Shown here: piece by piece, positions 49,241 through 58,249 of the stretch
Layout of the letters: every line of letters starts with the position of its first letter
Position numbering within the stretch: position 1 is the first letter of the stretch
Source: Alloacidobacterium dinghuense
Lineage (GTDB): Bacteria > Acidobacteriota > Terriglobia > Terriglobales > Acidobacteriaceae
NCBI RefSeq assembly: GCF_014274465.1
Contig: NZ_CP060394.1
Coordinates: 2,232,001-2,296,000 of the forward strand
DNA: 64,000 nt
Direction: 5' to 3'
Notes under the pieces: model-generated
The model's input: the letters and a program-made list of their open reading frames with translations, nothing else
Databases searched by the model: none
What the model was told of the DNA's origin: nothing
Program-made: the position numbers and the translations under genes

Positions 49241-50281
49241 ATGAGTTCTTTTTCGGTTGGGGTGGATTTAGGCGGAACGAATCTGCGCGTCGCAGCGTAC
49301 ACGCAGGCGTCGGGATTGCTGGAAACAATTCTCTTGCCTACGCGTCTCTCTGCAGGCAGGCACGCCGTTGTGGAAGACATGTGCCAAGCCATCCGCAAGC
49401 TGCTGGATGACCATTCCCGACGTTATGAACTCATCGGAATTGGAATCGGCACGCCGGGGCCCCTCGAATTGCCCGCTGGACGGCTTCACAATCCCCCCAA
49501 TCTTCCGGGCTGGGATGGATTTGAATTGCGGGCGGAAATCGAGAACTGCCTCGACATGCCAGTCACGGTAGAAAGCGATGCAAATGTTGCCGCGCTGGCC
49601 GAGTGCGTTCTCGGGAGCGGCCGTACTCTTGGCATCGATTCGCTCTGCATGCTCACTTTAGGAACCGGCATCGGAAACGGGATCATTCTTAGCGGGAAAA
49701 TCTGGCACGGCGCACACGGCATGGGGGGCGAGGCAGGCCACACGAATATCTGGCCTGATGGTCCCGCATGCGGATGCGGCAGCAACGGGTGTCTTGAAAT
49801 GTACGCCTCTGCCACGGCGGTGCGTCGCATTGCGCTCGAATCCGCGCGATCAGGCAAAGCTCCTGAGATTGCGGCATTGACTCGTCGGACTCCTGATTTC
49901 ACTACCCGTGACCTGGCCGATCTTGCCGAGAATGGATCGCGTGACGCTCAGCAGATCTTTGATGATGTGGGACGTGCCCTGGGTATTGGGCTGGGCGATC
50001 TTGTAAACACACTGAATCTTCCTCTCTACGTCGTGGGTGGAGGGCTGGCCAATGCCTGGAATCTGTTTTCGCCGGCTCTGTTTAAGGAAGTGCGCCACCG
50101 CAGCTATGTTTACCGGCTCACAGAGCCAGGCAGTGCAGTTCTAAATGGCAAGACCAGCGCGGGTACGCGTATTATTGCCGCTGAACTTGGCGCGGATTCA
50201 GGCCTGCTGGGATCTTGCATCCTTCCCTACACCATTTCGGAGCAAAAAACTGCAGGCACGCCTGACACGACTCTTCGGTAA
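49241..50281 (+). CDS. ROK-family sugar kinase, glucokinase-like
   Basis: A 346-residue ROK protein without an N-terminal DNA-binding domain, so a kinase rather than a repressor. It has 'VGVDLGGTNLRVA' for ATP binding, 'NPPNLPGW' (84-91) as in glucokinases, the catalytic base D113 in 'VESDANVAAL', 'LGTGIGNGI' and the zinc site H167 ('GEAGH') with C177, C179 and C184 ('CGCGSNGCLE'). It probably phosphorylates glucose or a related hexose such as mannose after uptake. It is followed after 33 bp by a sugar porter, with LacI-type sites upstream, so uptake and activation look coregulated. Confidence 0.93.
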   Translation: MSSFSVGVDLGGTNLRVAAYTQASGLLETILLPTRLSAGRHAVVEDMCQAIRKLLDDHSRRYELIGIGIGTPGPLELPAGRLHNPPNLPGWDGFELRAEIENCLDMPVTVESDANVAALAECVLGSGRTLGIDSLCMLTLGTGIGNGIILSGKIWHGAHGMGGEAGHTNIWPDGPACGCGSNGCLEMYASATAVRRIALESARSGKAPEIAALTRRTPDFTTRDLADLAENGSRDAQQIFDDVGRALGIGLGDLVNTLNLPLYVVGGGLANAWNLFSPALFKEVRHRSYVYRLTEPGSAVLNGKTSAGTRIIAAELGADSGLLGSCILPYTISEQKTAGTPDTTLR

Positions 50282-50314
50282 AACGGCTGTTTATCTTCTT
50301 ACCTGGACGCATCG

Positions 50315-51643
50315 ATGCGACTGAACTTTTACCTTTTTAAGAGCACGATCGTTGGTGCTCTCGGTGGCCTTCTTTTTGGTTTCGACACCGCTGTCATTGC
50401 CGGGACTACGCACCAGCTTACAGACATCTTTCATCTCACCCCCGGCGAGCTAGGCTTCACAGTGTCGATCGCATTGTGGGGAACTGTGATTGGCGCCATG
50501 TCAGCCGGAGCGGTCGGGCAAAAGCTGGGCAGTCGCGAAACGCTCCGGATCATGGCTGTGCTCTATGTCATATCTTCGCTAGGCTGCGCCTTTTCCTGGA
50601 GTTGGACCTCACTTATTTTCTTTCGCTTTATCGGGGGTCTGGGGATCGGTGGCTCCTCGGTACTCGGTCCGGTTTATATCGCCGAGCTTGCTCCGGCAAA
50701 GTGGCGCGGACGGCTGGTCGGCACATTCCAGATCAATATTGTCCTCGGCATTCTTCTTGCCTATGCTTCGAACTATTTCATCGAGCGACTGGGGCTGGGA
50801 TTGCTGCAGTGGCGCTGGCAACTCGGAATTGCGGCATTACCGGCTGCGCTCTTTCTCATCATGCTCTACGGCATTCCGCGCAGTTCACGCTGGCTGGTCA
50901 CACAGAACCGAATCGACGAGGCGCGCGCGGTGTTGCAGATGATGGGATCTCCGGACTCCGACGCAGAGCTCCGCGAAATCATCGATTCGATTCATCTTGA
51001 ACGAAGCGAAAGATCGGAGCCCCTTTTCCAACACAAGTACCGGTTGCCGATTTTCCTGGCGGTCACCATCGGCATGTTCAACCAGCTTGCGGGAATCAAC
51101 GCCATTCTCTATTACCTGAATGACATTTTCCGCGCAGGCGGCTTTAGTGCGATTTCAGGCGATCAGCAGGCTGTTCTCGTTGGAGCCATGAACCTCGTCG
51201 CCACACTGCTTGCGATGAGCGTTATCGACAAGCTCGGCCGTAAGACGTTGCTGCTCATCGGCTCGGTTGGCACGACAGCCTGCTTGCTGGGCGTAGCGAC
51301 TATCTTCTTCAAGCAGGAACACCAGTCAGATCTTGTTTGGCTGCTGGTTGGTTATATTTTCTTTTTTGCCATCTCACAGGGATCAGTCATCTGGGTCTAC
51401 ATCAGCGAGGTGTTTCCGACCCGGGTCCGCGCTAAAGGCCAGAGCCTCGGCAGTTCTTCTCACTGGATCATGAACGCGATCATCTCCGGCACATTTCCGC
51501 TGCTTGCGAAATATTCCGCCGGCGCACCTTTTGTCTTTTTTGCCGCAATGATGGTTTTACAGTTCTTTGTTGTGCTTTTCGTCTATCCGGAAACGAAGGG
51601 CTACACGCTCGAAGAAATGCAGCACAGGCTTGGAATTGAGTGA
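50315..51643 (+). CDS. MFS sugar porter (XylE/GalP-like)
   Basis: A 442-residue, 12-helix sugar-proton symporter of the MFS sugar porter family. Diagnostic motifs: 'GGLLFGFDTAVIAGT' in helix 1, 'RFIGGLGIGGSSVLGPVYIAELAPAKWRGR' region (helix 4-5; landmarks R, G, Y, E, R), 'FNQLAGINAILYY' in helix 7, 'DKLGRKTLLLIG' between helices 8 and 9, and 'YPETKGYTLEEM' at the C-terminus. It imports hexoses or pentoses. It lies 33 bp downstream of the ROK kinase in one operon, giving uptake followed by phosphorylation. The substrate is likely a monosaccharide released by the mannosidases. Confidence 0.95.
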   Translation: MRLNFYLFKSTIVGALGGLLFGFDTAVIAGTTHQLTDIFHLTPGELGFTVSIALWGTVIGAMSAGAVGQKLGSRETLRIMAVLYVISSLGCAFSWSWTSLIFFRFIGGLGIGGSSVLGPVYIAELAPAKWRGRLVGTFQINIVLGILLAYASNYFIERLGLGLLQWRWQLGIAALPAALFLIMLYGIPRSSRWLVTQNRIDEARAVLQMMGSPDSDAELREIIDSIHLERSERSEPLFQHKYRLPIFLAVTIGMFNQLAGINAILYYLNDIFRAGGFSAISGDQQAVLVGAMNLVATLLAMSVIDKLGRKTLLLIGSVGTTACLLGVATIFFKQEHQSDLVWLLVGYIFFFAISQGSVIWVYISEVFPTRVRAKGQSLGSSSHWIMNAIISGTFPLLAKYSAGAPFVFFAAMMVLQFFVVLFVYPETKGYTLEEMQHRLGIE

Positions 51644-51805
51644 AGCTCGACGACCGAAGTACGCAACACTTATGCGTGATCCGGAAGATCTCTTTCGTGC
51701 TCCGTGAAACACAAAATACGTCGTTTGTAAATATGCTGAGTTGCACCCGCTCTATGCTACATTCTGTTTAAACCATCGCACAAAGTCTCGTTGATCCCAC
51801 GGTGA

Positions 51806-54067
51806 ATGGCTCCCCGTGCCGGTGGTTTAGTTGAGGTGTACTTGGATCTTTTCGAGAAAAACCCAAATCCGATGTGGATTTACGACTCGGAGACTCTGCG
51901 TTTTCTCGATGTCAATCAATCTGCCATCGATCAATACGGCTGGTCCCGCGAAGAATTCCTGAGCATGACGATTCTCGACATCCGCCCCGAGGCCGATTTC
52001 GAATTAGTGCGGCTAAGCGCGAAACAGAGCGGCTCACAAAGCTCCTCCGGACCATGGCGACACCTGCACAAAGATGGCTCGGAGCATTTTGTCCGGATAT
52101 CATCCTTCCCTGCCGAGCATGCGTCACGGCCAGCCCGGGCGGTCATTGTCAACAACGTCACCGATCTGATGCGAACCACCGAGGCTCTCACGCAAAGCGA
52201 GGAGATGTTTCGCGGTCTCTGTGCGTCGAGCCCTGCCGGGGTTTATAAGTCTCGCATCGATGGCTATGTGGTTTACGTAAACCCGGTGCTTGCGAAGACG
52301 TGGCAAATGACGGAAGAGGAAATGCTCGGCCACGGATGGCAGAAGCGGGTGCATCCGGATGATATGGAGTCGCTTGCCCAGGGATGGCTCAGGACGAACA
52401 CAACTGGAGAATCGTACGAACACGTTTTTCGGATCGTCCTGCCTTCAGGCGAAATTCGATGGATCCATGGCCGCTCGGCGCCGGTTCGCAACGCAGAGGG
52501 TAAGCCCATTGCTTCTATCGGCACCACAGATGACATTACCGAGCAGCGCGGAGCGGAAGATGCTCTGCGTATGAGCGAAGCGGGGCTGCGCGCTCTCACA
52601 GATCAGCTGCCGGTCGCACTGCTCTACGTCGATGCTCAAGGTAAGTGCCGTCGCGCAAACCGTGCCTTCGAGGAATGGTTCAACATTTCGCGTGAAGAGA
52701 TTCTCTCGCTTGACTTTGAGTACTTTGTTCTGCGCGGAGATGGGACACAGTATGAAGCAGATGTGCGGCGCGCATGGTCGCAGGTTTTGCAAGGCGTGCC
52801 TGTTCGGTTCGAGAAGTCCATTGTCGTCCACGGTCGAAAGCGCACGATCGAAGCCACCTATACACCCGATATTGATACAGATGGACGGATCCCTGGCTTC
52901 ATCGTGTTGTTGCATGACATTACGGAACGCCGGGCTCTGGAAGATCAGTTTCGTCATGCGCAGAAAATGGAGGCCATCGGCAGGCTGGCGGGCGGAATCG
53001 CGCACGACTTTAACAACATTCTCTCCATCATGAATGGATATGCGCGGATCATCGAACAAGAGCTCGACGGAACTGGACGTCTGGGCCAAATGTCCGCGGA
53101 AATTCACCGTGCAGGTGAACGGGCGGCGCGGCTCACGCAGCAACTGCTCGCCTTCAGTCGGAAGCAGGTGAGCCAGCCGCGCATCGCCCTTGTCGACGAT
53201 CTGCTTCGAGATGACGAGACCATGTTGCGTCGCCTCGTCAGCGATGCGGTCTTTCTAGAGATGATTCCCAGCGCCCCGGATGCATGCATTGAGATCGACC
53301 CGCATCGCTTCAGCCAGGTGCTCCTCAATCTTGTGGTGAACGCCCGAGATGCCATGGCTCAGGGTGGTACGCTCACCATAAGAACAACTACGAACCGCCG
53401 CAACGTACTTGTCAGCGTACAGGATACCGGCTGCGGAATGCCGGTTGAGGTGAAAGAGCGACTCTTTGAGCCTTTCTTCACAACGAAAGAGGAAGGAAAG
53501 GGCACAGGACTCGGGCTGGCCACGGCCTACGGCATTGTTCGCGAGGCAGGGGGCAGCATTGCCGTTGAGTCTGCCGAGGGCGTCGGGTCAGTTTTCACTC
53601 TATCCATTCCGATCGCACGGAAGACTCAGCCATCCGATACCGCGTCCAGAAAGCCAGACTGCCCCAAGGGCGGTTGTGAGACGATTCTGCTGATCGAAGA
53701 CGATAGCAACATCCGCTATTTGCTCGCGCACACTCTGGAATCCTGCGGATACCGCGTCGTGCAGGCAGAAAATGGCCTGGAAGGTTTGAACATTGCCAAA
53801 GAAATGCTGCCTGCAATCGATGCGGTCATCAGCGATGCGATCATGCCAAAGATGAGCGGACAGGAGGTGATTGCCAACCTTCGTCGGCTGCGTCCCGAAC
53901 TTAAGGCTCTGCTGGTGAGTGGCCACATCGACGCCGATCCCCGGGACGTGACGGGCGATCCTCTGACCGGCTTTCTCTACAAGCCCGTACCACCCGACAT
54001 CCTTAGGGCAGAGTTACGCCGTCTCTTGGATGGTGCCCCACCAACTCAGTCAGAGCAAGCCGTGTGA
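51806..54067 (+). CDS. Cytoplasmic hybrid PAS sensor kinase with C-terminal receiver
   Basis: A 753-residue protein without membrane segments. Three PAS domains are seen (about 10-125, 130-250 and 255-380; the first begins 'FEKNPNPMWIYDSETLRFLD'). The HisKA dimerisation region follows with H400 in 'GGIAHDFNNIL', then an ATPase domain ('LLNLVVNARDAM', 'QDTGCGMP', 'FFTTKEEGKGTGLGLATAYG'). A receiver domain (about 626-740) has the acidic pocket 'LIEDDSN', D677 in 'VISDAIMPKMSG' and lysine in 'FLYKPVPP'. This build is the common acidobacterial and myxobacterial hybrid kinase. It has no adjacent regulator, so phosphotransfer may be internal or to a distant partner. Its signal is unknown. Confidence 0.93.
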   Translation: MAPRAGGLVEVYLDLFEKNPNPMWIYDSETLRFLDVNQSAIDQYGWSREEFLSMTILDIRPEADFELVRLSAKQSGSQSSSGPWRHLHKDGSEHFVRISSFPAEHASRPARAVIVNNVTDLMRTTEALTQSEEMFRGLCASSPAGVYKSRIDGYVVYVNPVLAKTWQMTEEEMLGHGWQKRVHPDDMESLAQGWLRTNTTGESYEHVFRIVLPSGEIRWIHGRSAPVRNAEGKPIASIGTTDDITEQRGAEDALRMSEAGLRALTDQLPVALLYVDAQGKCRRANRAFEEWFNISREEILSLDFEYFVLRGDGTQYEADVRRAWSQVLQGVPVRFEKSIVVHGRKRTIEATYTPDIDTDGRIPGFIVLLHDITERRALEDQFRHAQKMEAIGRLAGGIAHDFNNILSIMNGYARIIEQELDGTGRLGQMSAEIHRAGERAARLTQQLLAFSRKQVSQPRIALVDDLLRDDETMLRRLVSDAVFLEMIPSAPDACIEIDPHRFSQVLLNLVVNARDAMAQGGTLTIRTTTNRRNVLVSVQDTGCGMPVEVKERLFEPFFTTKEEGKGTGLGLATAYGIVREAGGSIAVESAEGVGSVFTLSIPIARKTQPSDTASRKPDCPKGGCETILLIEDDSNIRYLLAHTLESCGYRVVQAENGLEGLNIAKEMLPAIDAVISDAIMPKMSGQEVIANLRRLRPELKALLVSGHIDADPRDVTGDPLTGFLYKPVPPDILRAELRRLLDGAPPTQSEQAV

Positions 54068-54084
54068 AAAATGGAAAGTCCTGC

Positions 54085-55332
54085 CTAGTTATTGTCTTCG
54101 CGCCTGTGAAGCGTTGGACGGTCATCGCCATTTTGCGGCGCGTTTGGATCGGCAGAGGGAGCATTCGGATCACTGGTACTCGCGCGCCGCAACGTCGGCT
54201 TGCCGTTCTTTGGATCGATCAGCTTGCGTTTGTTCTCAATACGCGCCAGCCGTGCCTTCACATCGTCGAACTCTGACGTTGTGACAAGGTATTCGTCCCT
54301 TGCCGGCAGAATCTTGGCTATCTCTTCCTGCGTGTGCTGGATTCGATCCGGTGTTTGCGGATGGTTCGAGAACGCCTTCGCCACAGCTCCCGGCTTCTGC
54401 TTCTCAAGGTTCTGGATCTTTTCGAAGAAGGTTACGAAGGCCTGCGGATCGTAGCCGGCGCGATACATGTACTGCACGCCCAGATAGTCGGCCTGTCCCT
54501 CAAACTCGCGCGAGAACATGAGGAACGTCATCGGGATGGCGATATTTACGGCTTCGTAAATGCCGTAACCGGTCCAACTGTAGCCCGTCATCATGATGAG
54601 CGGAATGCTGCCCAGTTGCACGTAGTTCATACGGGTCATTTCGCGCGCGGCATGGTGGGCGCAAACATGGGCTGTTTCATGCGCCATAACTCCCGCCAGT
54701 TCGGCCTCCTCATCGGCTGCGAGGATCAGGCCTGAGTTGACATAGAAGAATCCGCCGGGCAGCGCCATGGCGTTGATCTCGTCGGTATCGATGACCTTGA
54801 TCGTGAACGGGACTTTGCAGTCAGAGTTCTTTACGATGTTCTGTCCGATGCGGTTGACGTATTCCGTCACTACCGGATCGTTGATCAGCTTTGTGCTCTT
54901 CTCGATCTCGTCAGCGTATCCCTTGCCCATCTTGATTTCGCCTTCGGTCGAGTACCAGTTCCCCAGCCCCCGCCCGCCAATATTGCGGGTACCTACAGCA
55001 TTCACATCCTCAACGCTGCCCGTCTTTACGTGGACCGATTGCGGTTCCATATTTGGAGCAGGGGCTTTTTCAACGGTCGCATCAGGCAGGCTTTGTGCAC
55101 CTGCATTAGTATCGGCAGTGGGCTTGTCCTGCGGAGAAGATGGAGTAGTAGGCGCCTGTGCCGTCGGCGATGGAGTTGCCGCACTCGGCTGGCTTGGGGC
55201 CTGGGCCTGTGGTTGGGTTCCATTCGAGGTGGTTTGCGACGGACTCTGAGCAAACACCGCAGGAGCCAGCACCAAACCGGCTGCCAGCAAAAGCTCTGGA
55301 ATAACCATCTTCTGGGTCATAATCATGGCCAT
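54085..55332 (-). CDS. M48-family metalloprotease
   Basis: The ATG at 55332 follows GGGAG at six bases and gives 415 residues with a signal peptide (about 8-29). Earlier in-frame starts to 55386 are open but lack a ribosome-binding site. A low-complexity Pro/Ser/Thr/Gln linker (about 30-95) leads to the peptidase M48 domain. Its zinc site is 'HETAH' (218-222), with the third ligand in 'EFEGQAD' (E278), which is the BepA/YfgC- or LoiP-like periplasmic layout without membrane helices around the active site. Such proteases control the quality of outer-membrane proteins. The C-terminus is again repetitive ('SDPNAPSADPNAP'). It converges on the hybrid kinase with 17 bp between stops. Confidence 0.92.
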   Translation of the reverse strand: MAMIMTQKMVIPELLLAAGLVLAPAVFAQSPSQTTSNGTQPQAQAPSQPSAATPSPTAQAPTTPSSPQDKPTADTNAGAQSLPDATVEKAPAPNMEPQSVHVKTGSVEDVNAVGTRNIGGRGLGNWYSTEGEIKMGKGYADEIEKSTKLINDPVVTEYVNRIGQNIVKNSDCKVPFTIKVIDTDEINAMALPGGFFYVNSGLILAADEEAELAGVMAHETAHVCAHHAAREMTRMNYVQLGSIPLIMMTGYSWTGYGIYEAVNIAIPMTFLMFSREFEGQADYLGVQYMYRAGYDPQAFVTFFEKIQNLEKQKPGAVAKAFSNHPQTPDRIQHTQEEIAKILPARDEYLVTTSEFDDVKARLARIENKRKLIDPKNGKPTLRRASTSDPNAPSADPNAPQNGDDRPTLHRREDNN

Positions 55333-55386
55333 ACCACACTCCCAAGGACACGGGGATGAAGCCCGGATGCAATTCATCCTGTCCAT

Positions 55387-55780
55387 TAGACGTTAGTATG
55401 CGCCTTTTTGTCAGCCGTTGCCCTGCCAATTTCCCGGGGGCTTCAGCGTCACCAAAACAGATTGCCCTTGACCGGCAGCCGGGCTTGCTGCTGCACAAGC
55501 CCTATCCGAAGTCGACCGTGACGGCGAAAACATCCTACTGCTAGTGTCTGTCGGCTGCATGACCTGTCCTGCTTTGCGGCGAACAGTTACATATCTAAAA
55601 ATAGGCTCGATGCCGCAGACTTCAGCGTCCATTTTCGGGCACTTCGTTTTTCGAAATCGAACGCCACCCGTACACCTCTGATCGCATGGGCCGCTGCATT
55701 TCCTTTGACATCAGCTATTTAGGACACTACGCTAACTGGCACTCAATATGCTCCTTGTCATCGTTCGGAGACCAGCCGCA
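55387..55780. other. Intergenic region between the M48 protease and the permeases
   Basis: No gene is visible. It must contain the promoter of the minus-strand protease gene and that of the plus-strand permease gene. Toward the permease, a perfect TTGACA (55705-55710) is followed after 17 bp by a poor -10 (TACGCT, 55728-55733). The remaining 300 bp hold only short frames and no marked repeat. Confidence 0.5.
55705..55733 (+). promoter_or_regulatory. Possible promoter of the tandem permease genes
   Basis: TTGACA (55705-55710), a 17-bp spacer and TACGCT (55728-55733) lie about 48 bp upstream of the first permease start. The -35 is perfect but the -10 matches only the T-A-T positions. Confidence 0.3.
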
Positions 55781-58219
55781 ATGAACTTCCGTTACGCCCT
55801 GCGCCAGCTGCGCAAAAATCCCGCCTTCACGTTGACCGCAGCCCTCACGCTGGCGATCGGCATTGGAGCCACGACCGCCATTTTCAGCCTGGTATATGCT
55901 GTGCTGCTTCGGCCTTTGCCGTTTCCCCAGGCCGATCAACTGGTCTGGTTGAATCAGCAGGATCATTCCTTGCCGGGGGTTGTAGCGGAGTCGCTGAGCT
56001 ATCCGGATTACTTCGACTGGCGCGCACAGAATCACACCTTGAGCGGCATCGCCTCGTATCGCGGCGGAAATTTCACCTTCTTTAGCAATGGGGAAACGCA
56101 GCATCTGGAATCGCAGGTTGTTTCGGCGAACTTCTTCCAGGTACTCGGTGTGGCCCCCATGCTCGGCCGGGATTTCCGCTGGGACGAAGAGAAACCGGGT
56201 AATCGCGCCGTGATGCTCAGCTATGGGCTCTGGCAGTCGGCCTTCGGCTCAGCAAACGATATTGTGGGCCGATCGATCCGCCTCGGCGATGATGACTACT
56301 CGGTGGCCGGCGTGATGCCGAAGGGCTTTCAATTCCCTTTCGCTACCCCTGCGCCACAATTGTGGGTATCGATTGCGACCGATGCATACGACCCTACCGG
56401 CAATGACCCGGCCACGGCTCAGCGTGGAAACGATTCTCTGGGAATCATTGGGCGTTTGAAACCTGGCGTAACGCTTCAGCAAGCCAAGGCAGATCTTGGG
56501 GTCATAGCGAACAATCTTGCGAAACAGTATCCCGACAGCAACAAGTGGTATACCTCGGCGCTCGTCAAACCAGAACTCGATCATCTAACCGGGGACACTC
56601 GGCCCGCGCTGCGCGTGCTCTTTGGCGCAGTTGCCCTCGTGCTTTTGATTGCCTGCGCGAATGTCGCCGGTCTTCTGCTGGCGCGTGGTTCGCAGCGCAG
56701 CGCTGAATTTGCATTGCGTACTGCTATTGGCGCCAGCCGCGGCGAAATCATTCGGCAGATGCTGTCTGAGTCCGTAATTCTTTCTTTGTGCGGCGGTATC
56801 TCTGGCATTGTGCTGGCAGGTGGGCTGCTCAAGGCTACAGTGAGTCTGCTGCCAGTTGAAATTCCTCGCATTGAGCAAGTCTCCGTGAATGGAACCGTGC
56901 TTGCATTCGCTGTGGTTGTCTCCATTCTGACGGGCATACTTTTTGGCCTGTTGCCGGCGTGGCGAATGTCACAGGTCGAGCCCTCCTCCGCTTTGCGCGA
57001 TGGCGCTCGCAACGTGAGCTCTGGTCACGCGCGACACACGCTGCAGAGCGGACTGGTAATAGCGCAGACTGCGATCGGGCTGGTCTTGCTGGTAGCGTCA
57101 GGTCTGCTGATCCGCAGCTTTATCCGGGTAATGCATGTTGATCCGGGATTCGACTCAAAACATGTGCTGACGACCAGGCTCGGCGTCTCTTTCGATCACC
57201 GCTACAACCATGATCAGCACTATCAATTCTATGAGCAGGTGCTGGCAAAGCTCGCAGCACAGCCTGGCGTGAAAGGTGTATCAGCAGGATGGCCTTTGCC
57301 GTTCTCAAACAGCTATGCCAGTGTCTCGCTTGCTATCGAGGGCAGGCCAGTAGCAAAAGGCGACGAGCCGAGTGAAGCATTTGGCGCTGTAATGCCAGGC
57401 TACTTTGAAACGATGCGTATCCCGATTCTCTCCGGGCGCACATTCACAGGGCAGGATGGATTCAAAAGCACACCGGTCATCATCATCAACCAGGCTTTGG
57501 CCGCGAAGTATTTTCCGGGAGAGAATCCCATCGGCAAGCACATCCGTGCAGAACTGGGCGACGGAGTCCTCGAACATCCCATGCGCGAAGTCGTTGGAGT
57601 GGTCGGCAACACCAAACAACTGGGCCTTAAGACTGACGCCGCGCCTATGTATTACCTTCCTTACGCGCAGGCCGTAATCACAAATCCTTATCTCGTGATT
57701 CGCTCCAATAGTGATCCGGCACAACTCGCAAATACAGTTCGTAGAGTTGTATCCCAAATGGATTCGGAAGTGCCGGTGTATCAAGTCTCTATGCTCGAGG
57801 ACTACGTTTCGAAATCGGCCGCCCAGCCACGCTTCCAGACGTGGCTCCTTGGATGTTTCGCCGGAGTCGCGCTGCTGCTCTCGGCTGTGGGGCTCTATGG
57901 TTTGTTGTCGTACGTGGTGGTGCAGCGCACCTTCGAGATCGGCCTTCGCATGGCCATCGGCGCGCAACGCTCAGACATGCTGAAGATGATTTTGCGTCGC
58001 GGCCTGCGGCTTGCTGCCATTGGACTGGGGATTGGCCTCGCAGCATCTATGCTGCTCACCCGTTTCCTGGCGCACATGCTTTATGGGGTAACACCGCTTG
58101 ATCTGCTCACCTTTGCCACGGTGAGCATTGTGTTGATGGCGGTTGCGGCCGCGGCAAGCTTTGCTCCCGCATGGCGTGCCTCTCGCCTTGATCCGATGCA
58201 GACATTGCGCAACCAGTAA
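55781..58219 (+). CDS. Duplicated orphan FtsX/MacB-type permease 1
   Basis: From the ATG at 55781 the protein has 812 residues; a GGAG precedes it, and an earlier ATG (55748) would add 11 unconserved residues. It starts 'MNFRYALRQLRKNPAFTLTA', then helix 1 'LAIGIGATTAIFSLVYAVLL', a MacB-type periplasmic core domain, an FtsX block of three helices (about 285-430), a second core domain and a final FtsX block ending 'PAWRASRLDPMQTLRNQ'. This doubled build, without an ATPase, is the acidobacterial duplicated orphan permease type. MacB-like proteins pull substrates from the periplasm in mechanotransmission; the partner ATPase is not in the window. Confidence 0.93.
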   Translation: MNFRYALRQLRKNPAFTLTAALTLAIGIGATTAIFSLVYAVLLRPLPFPQADQLVWLNQQDHSLPGVVAESLSYPDYFDWRAQNHTLSGIASYRGGNFTFFSNGETQHLESQVVSANFFQVLGVAPMLGRDFRWDEEKPGNRAVMLSYGLWQSAFGSANDIVGRSIRLGDDDYSVAGVMPKGFQFPFATPAPQLWVSIATDAYDPTGNDPATAQRGNDSLGIIGRLKPGVTLQQAKADLGVIANNLAKQYPDSNKWYTSALVKPELDHLTGDTRPALRVLFGAVALVLLIACANVAGLLLARGSQRSAEFALRTAIGASRGEIIRQMLSESVILSLCGGISGIVLAGGLLKATVSLLPVEIPRIEQVSVNGTVLAFAVVVSILTGILFGLLPAWRMSQVEPSSALRDGARNVSSGHARHTLQSGLVIAQTAIGLVLLVASGLLIRSFIRVMHVDPGFDSKHVLTTRLGVSFDHRYNHDQHYQFYEQVLAKLAAQPGVKGVSAGWPLPFSNSYASVSLAIEGRPVAKGDEPSEAFGAVMPGYFETMRIPILSGRTFTGQDGFKSTPVIIINQALAAKYFPGENPIGKHIRAELGDGVLEHPMREVVGVVGNTKQLGLKTDAAPMYYLPYAQAVITNPYLVIRSNSDPAQLANTVRRVVSQMDSEVPVYQVSMLEDYVSKSAAQPRFQTWLLGCFAGVALLLSAVGLYGLLSYVVVQRTFEIGLRMAIGAQRSDMLKMILRRGLRLAAIGLGIGLAASMLLTRFLAHMLYGVTPLDLLTFATVSIVLMAVAAAASFAPAWRASRLDPMQTLRNQ

Positions 58220-58249
58220 AAAAAACTATTTCCTGATTGGGGAATCGCT